Shown: piece by piece, positions 60,443 through 64,000 of the stretch
How the letters are laid out: each line of letters starts with the position of its first letter
Numbering within the stretch: position 1 is the first letter of the stretch
Notes under the pieces: model-generated
What the model saw: the letters and a program-made list of their open reading frames with translations, nothing else
What the model was told of the DNA's origin: nothing
The model's database searches: none
Origin: Paenibacillus durus
GTDB lineage: Bacteria > Bacillota > Bacilli > Paenibacillales > Paenibacillaceae
NCBI RefSeq assembly: GCF_000756615.1
Contig: NZ_CP009288.1
Span: 3,906,001 to 3,970,000, forward strand
Reading direction: 5' to 3'
Length of the DNA stretch: 64,000 bases
Made by a program: the position numbers and the translations under genes

Positions 60443-61882
60443 TTATTGTTTTTCGACAGGCAGACGAAGCGTAAAACAGGTTCCTTCGCCTAATTTGCTG
60501 GCAGCCGAGATATGTCCGCCGTGGGATTCGACGATATTCTTAACGATAGCCAGCCCAAGGCCGGTGCCTCCGGATTCCCCGCGAACCCGGGCTTTATCCG
60601 CTTTGTAGAATCGTTCAAAAATAAAGGGAAGATCCTCGGAAGGAATGCCCACCCCTTCGTCTCGAACCTCGACCTCGATTTCCGACCGGTTCGCAAAAAT
60701 AATCCAGTCGGCCACGATATCGATTTTTTTGCCAGCGGGGGTATGCCGGAACGCATTATCCAGCAGATTCGTCAGAACCTGCTCCAGCTTATCCTCGTCC
60801 GCATCATGGAGCCATAACTCGCTGCTCTTTTTAATGCAGCGCAATTCGATGTCCCGCTCCTTGGCGCGCACGGAGAATTTGCGGTATATCCGTTCCAGCA
60901 GCTCGGTCATGTTGACCGGAGCCTTATGCAGATCCGTATGTCCGGCATCCATCCGGGCCAAATCAAGCAGATCCTTCACCAGCCGGCCCATCCGCAGCGC
61001 CTCATCATGAATCACCTGAACAAGCTCGCTGCTCTCCTCCGGCGAAGAAGCCATGCCGTCCAGCAGCGCCTCGCTGTATCCCTGCATCATCGACAGCGGA
61101 GTGCGGATTTCATGGGATACATTGGCCAGAAAATCGCGGCGCATTTTCTCAAGCCGGACTTCTTCGGTCACATCCCGCAGCACGGCTACGGTGCCCTGAA
61201 TTTGATTGTCCGAATATAGCGGCGCCATATGCACCGACCATACATCCTGGCGCACATGCACATTAGAGCTGTGGTCGCCGCCATCCCGAAGCGTACGCCG
61301 GAACAGCAGGCGCAGCGGACGCGGAACACCTTGAGCCTCTCCGCTTACGTATTCAAAATCGTCTTCGCCTTCCTGCTCCCATTTCAAATCACTCCAACTT
61401 TCCAGCAGGGACTGGCCGTGCGGATTGATGAGTACGATCTTCCCTTCATTGTCGAATGTGATCACGGGATCGCTCATGCTGCGAAGTACGCTGGACAGAA
61501 GCCCTTTTTCATGATTCAGACTTCGGATTGTACCCTCCAGCTCGGCAGCCATATGATTGAAGGATGTTGCCAGCTCGCCGATTTCATCGCTTGTGACAAG
61601 CTTTAGCCTTTTACCGTACTCTCCCCGGCGGATTGCATCCGCCGCTGCGATAACCTGATGCATCGGCTGCGTAATCTTGGTGAACAGAAACAATGCGAAG
61701 AAGGTCGTCATGGAAAACCCGATCAAGGCCGTATACATGAATAATCTTTTGATTGCGCCGGAATTGGCGAAGTTGCTGTCAATGTATGGCAGCAGGAACA
61801 GCCCCAGTGTCATAAGCACGACAGCGACGAGACAGATAATCGTCACCCACAGCTTGCCGACAAGGCTTCTCCAGAAGTTCAC
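60443..61882 (-). CDS. resE: Sensor histidine kinase ResE
   Basis: A 479-residue kinase: membrane segment at about 10-32, a second at about 48-68, HAMP domain (TKITQPMHQVIAAADAIRRG), PAS domain (about 130-245), phosphoacceptor FLANVSHEIRTPL and ATPase boxes (NLLDNAFRHTP, DEGVGIP, GTGLGLAIV). Only about 15 residues lie between the membrane segments, so no extracytoplasmic sensor domain is present, unlike ResE of B. subtilis. It starts with GTG directly behind the resD stop. Confidence 0.88.
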   Translation of the reverse strand: MNFWRSLVGKLWVTIICLVAVVLMTLGLFLLPYIDSNFANSGAIKRLFMYTALIGFSMTTFFALFLFTKITQPMHQVIAAADAIRRGEYGKRLKLVTSDEIGELATSFNHMAAELEGTIRSLNHEKGLLSSVLRSMSDPVITFDNEGKIVLINPHGQSLLESWSDLKWEQEGEDDFEYVSGEAQGVPRPLRLLFRRTLRDGGDHSSNVHVRQDVWSVHMAPLYSDNQIQGTVAVLRDVTEEVRLEKMRRDFLANVSHEIRTPLSMMQGYSEALLDGMASSPEESSELVQVIHDEALRMGRLVKDLLDLARMDAGHTDLHKAPVNMTELLERIYRKFSVRAKERDIELRCIKKSSELWLHDADEDKLEQVLTNLLDNAFRHTPAGKKIDIVADWIIFANRSEIEVEVRDEGVGIPSEDLPFIFERFYKADKARVRGESGGTGLGLAIVKNIVESHGGHISAASKLGEGTCFTLRLPVEKQ

Positions 61883-62599
61883 TTATTTCGGGACCTCAAG
61901 CTTGTAGCCTACGCCCCACACCGTCGTGATCATCGCAGCGGATTCCGGCGACACCTTATTCAGCTTTTCGCGAAGACGCTTCACATGGGTATCCACTGTA
62001 CGCAAATCGCCGAAAAATTCATAATTCCATACATCCTTCAGCAATTCCTCCCGCGAGAATACTTTATCCGGAGATACCGCCAAATAATGCAGCAATTCAT
62101 ACTCCTTAGGCGTCAAGCTGACCTCCTGCCCTCCGGCCGTAACGCGGTGCGCGTCATGCTCGATCACCAGATGTGTAAATACGATATTATTGCTGGAATT
62201 CGTCTCCTTCGACAGAAAGGCGGTCGCCGAGGAACGGCGCATAATCGCCTTTACCCGGTAGATGACCTCACGCGGGCTGAACGGTTTGACAACATAATCG
62301 TCGGCTCCCATTTCAAAGCCCTGCACACGGTTGATCTCCTCGCCCTTGGCAGTCAGCATGAGAACCGGAGTGGACTTTACGTCTCTCAGCCGGGTCAGCA
62401 CCTCGATGCCGTCAATCCCGGGCAGCATGACATCCAGCAGAATCAATCCGTAATCAGCGGCGGTTGCTTTGCGCAGCGCAATTTCTCCGTCCTCTGCTTC
62501 GTCGATTTCATAGCCTTCCTTCTCAAGATACATTTTCAGCAGACGGCGGATACGTTCCTCATCGTCTACCACCAGAATTCTATTCAGATGCTCTGCCAT
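61883..62599 (-). CDS. resD: Response regulator ResD
   Basis: A 238-residue OmpR-family regulator. The receiver domain has ILVVDDEERIRRLLKMYLEK, phospho-acceptor Asp in LILLDVMLPGIDG and Lys in VKPFSPREV; the C-terminal winged helix has LTPKEYELLHYLAVSPDKVF and DTHVKRLREKL. It controls aerobic and anaerobic respiration genes in B. subtilis. It lies between resC and resE. Confidence 0.92.
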   Translation of the reverse strand: MAEHLNRILVVDDEERIRRLLKMYLEKEGYEIDEAEDGEIALRKATAADYGLILLDVMLPGIDGIEVLTRLRDVKSTPVLMLTAKGEEINRVQGFEMGADDYVVKPFSPREVIYRVKAIMRRSSATAFLSKETNSSNNIVFTHLVIEHDAHRVTAGGQEVSLTPKEYELLHYLAVSPDKVFSREELLKDVWNYEFFGDLRTVDTHVKRLREKLNKVSPESAAMITTVWGVGYKLEVPK

Positions 62600-62671
62600 T
62601 TCACAACAACCCCTTCATCGATACAGTAGAAGATTACCCAGATTGACGCTACCGGTATCCCAGTAGACAAC

Positions 62672-63934
62672 TTATTCTGTTCCGGCATATGAATGGAGTC
62701 CGGCGATCACCAGATTAACGCCAACCAGAGTAAACATGACAACCAGAAAACCAAGTACGGCCAGCCATGCGGATTTGCGTCCCTGCCATCCGCGCGCCAG
62801 CCGAAGATGGAGATAGGCGCTGTAAAACAGCCAAGTCACAAGAGCCCATACTTCCTTCGGATCCCAGCCCCAAAATCTTCCCCATGCCACCTGGGCCCAT
62901 ATCATGGCAAAAATCAAAGCCCCCAGCGTAAAAATAGGGAAACCGATGGCGATTGCCCGGTATGTAATCTCATCGAGATCGCCCTCATCGATTCCGTCCA
63001 ATACGGGTTGAAGCGCTTTGCCAAGCGGCTTGCGGACAATGAGGCGCAATACGCCGTAAATGACAGTTCCGGTCAGAAGCGACCAGATTACTGTATTAAA
63101 TTTCCTTCCGGCATTGACACCCTTCATCCAGAATGGCGCTTCGGTTAGCGGTTTCTTGATGCCAAGAATCGACTGGAAGCTCTCAATTTCGCTATGGTAA
63201 GGTGCCACAATGGGCGGCATTTTATAACTGACTTTCTCTATTGTACTATCTTTCTGCCCGGGATTGTCAACGGTAACGTTGCTTCTGGTAAAAACCGTCT
63301 CGTAGCCCGCCCCCCGAAATGCGAATACCGACACCAGAAATCCGATAATAACGATGATGATGAACAGCGTAAATTCGACTCCCCGCTGCTGGCGTTTGTC
63401 GTTTTTTGACGAGCTATTAAAATTAACTGTTCTCAGCAGATACATCAATCCCGCCGCAAATCCCACCGCAAAAAAGGATTCGCCAAGAGCAGCCAGCGTC
63501 ACATGAATGTTCAGATAGATCGATTTTAAAGATGGAATAAGCGGCTGCACTTCCTGCGGGAACACGGCGGCATACGCCATAACAATGATGGAAATCGGAA
63601 CGGAGAAAAGACCGAGCAGGATTTTGCGGTAAATGGAGAAGATGACGGTAAACGCGGCCATCACCATCATCGATAAGAAGGTCATGAACTCATACATGTT
63701 GCTGACGGGAATATGTCCCCCGCCCGCCCAGCGGGTGAAGAAATACGCAAGATGACATAAGAGTCCAAGGGATGAGGTGATAAAGGCGATTCTGCCCCAG
63801 CGCGCGGTATGCTCCTCGGGACTCCGGCCGGACCATCTGCGCCCCATGATGGCGATGGTAAACAACATGAACGCTCCGCTGTACAGGAAAAAGGCTGCGA
63901 TAAATGCATCATTGCTGAAATCGAGCAGACTCAT
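62672..63934 (-). CDS. resC: Cytochrome c biogenesis protein ResC (CcsA/CcmC family)
   Basis: A 420-residue polytopic membrane protein of the heme-handling CcsA family. The tryptophan-rich motif WGRFWGWDPKEVWALVTWL lies near the C-terminus, and the conserved His residues are in HVTLAALGES and LHLRLARGW. With ResB it transfers heme to apocytochromes c outside the cell. The ATG overlaps the resB stop by 4 bases. Confidence 0.93.
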   Translation of the reverse strand: MSLLDFSNDAFIAAFFLYSGAFMLFTIAIMGRRWSGRSPEEHTARWGRIAFITSSLGLLCHLAYFFTRWAGGGHIPVSNMYEFMTFLSMMVMAAFTVIFSIYRKILLGLFSVPISIIVMAYAAVFPQEVQPLIPSLKSIYLNIHVTLAALGESFFAVGFAAGLMYLLRTVNFNSSSKNDKRQQRGVEFTLFIIIVIIGFLVSVFAFRGAGYETVFTRSNVTVDNPGQKDSTIEKVSYKMPPIVAPYHSEIESFQSILGIKKPLTEAPFWMKGVNAGRKFNTVIWSLLTGTVIYGVLRLIVRKPLGKALQPVLDGIDEGDLDEITYRAIAIGFPIFTLGALIFAMIWAQVAWGRFWGWDPKEVWALVTWLFYSAYLHLRLARGWQGRKSAWLAVLGFLVVMFTLVGVNLVIAGLHSYAGTE

Positions 63935-64000
63935 GCTTGACCTCCCCCATTTTCCAATGATTTTTCATCCACGGAAATATTCATTTTCTCCAAGAAGGAT
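63931..64000 (-). CDS. resB: ResB, C-terminal end (runs off the window)
   Basis: The last 22 codons (ending ENGGGQA, TGA at 63931-63933) are open in frame and overlap resC by ATGA. Position directly upstream of resC identifies it as the resB end; the sequence itself is too short to prove it. Confidence 0.55.
   Translation of the reverse strand, partial: SFLEKMNISVDEKSLENGGGQA

Overview
The window is a gene-dense stretch of a Bacillales chromosome, most likely Paenibacillus or a close relative. Evidence for this is the Firmicute-type strong Shine-Dalgarno sequences with many TTG and GTG starts, sporulation genes (spoIVA, spoVIF, ypjB, ypeB, prsW), bacillithiol genes, the aro-trp-his-tyr supraoperon, and gene order that follows the Bacillus subtilis birA-to-serA region almost step by step. 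Nearly everything lies on the minus strand. The exceptions are a YitT-family gene, a deacetylase lipoprotein, a membrane-anchored hypothetical, serA, a WYL regulator and one predicted small RNA. I see no rRNA, tRNA, CRISPR, prophage or intact insertion sequence.

Layout: 1-5.6 kb holds birA (partial), cca, bshA, bshB1, mgsA, dapB, a TPR gene and a MazG-type gene. 5.7-11.0 kb holds yitT-like, ypjB, ypjA and the menaquinol:cytochrome c reductase operon qcrABC. 11.0-12.1 kb is a decayed patch: a frameshifted DUF2487 (ypiF) pseudogene, a 59-residue IDEAL protein and the 3' remnant of a gamma-carbonic-anhydrase-like gene. 12-15.7 kb holds a hypothetical, a histidine phosphatase, an ECF sigma/anti-sigma pair and a predicted sRNA. 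15.8-27.6 kb is the supraoperon aroC-aroB-aroH-trpEDCFBA-hisC-tyrA. 27.7-36 kb has a small ORF, cheR, ndk, a menaquinone and heptaprenyl cluster (hepT, mqnA, ubiX, mqnP-like, menG, hepS), mtrB (TRAP) and hbs. 36-51 kb has spoIVA, a lipoprotein, a ferredoxin, a nucleotidyltransferase-like gene, a DUF2768 gene, spoVIF, gpsA, plsY, der, an S1-domain gene, plsC, cmk, a PilZ gene, ypeB, prsW and mecA. 51-64 kb has a deacetylase, a CPBP protease, serA behind a T-box, an SDR with a divergent WYL regulator, glpK, resE, resD, resC and the end of resB.

The genes converge on chorismate and respiration. aroB and aroC make chorismate. aroH/tyrA/hisC and trpEDCFBA turn it into Tyr, Phe and Trp. MqnA takes chorismate into the futalosine route to menaquinone, with UbiX, the UbiA-like prenyltransferase, MenG and HepS/HepT supplying later steps and the side chain. 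Menaquinol feeds QcrABC, whose cytochromes need the ResB/ResC maturation system next to ResDE.

The regulatory highlight is that the trp leader carries a run of eleven NAG triplets, mostly two bases apart, just downstream of a promoter, and the gene for the triplet-binding protein TRAP (mtrB) lies 10 kb away. Other points worth a second look are a standalone transcript with a consensus promoter and an anti-Shine-Dalgarno-like stretch, a BirA without room for its DNA-binding domain, a serine-type T-box in front of serA, and ypeB without its usual partner sleB.
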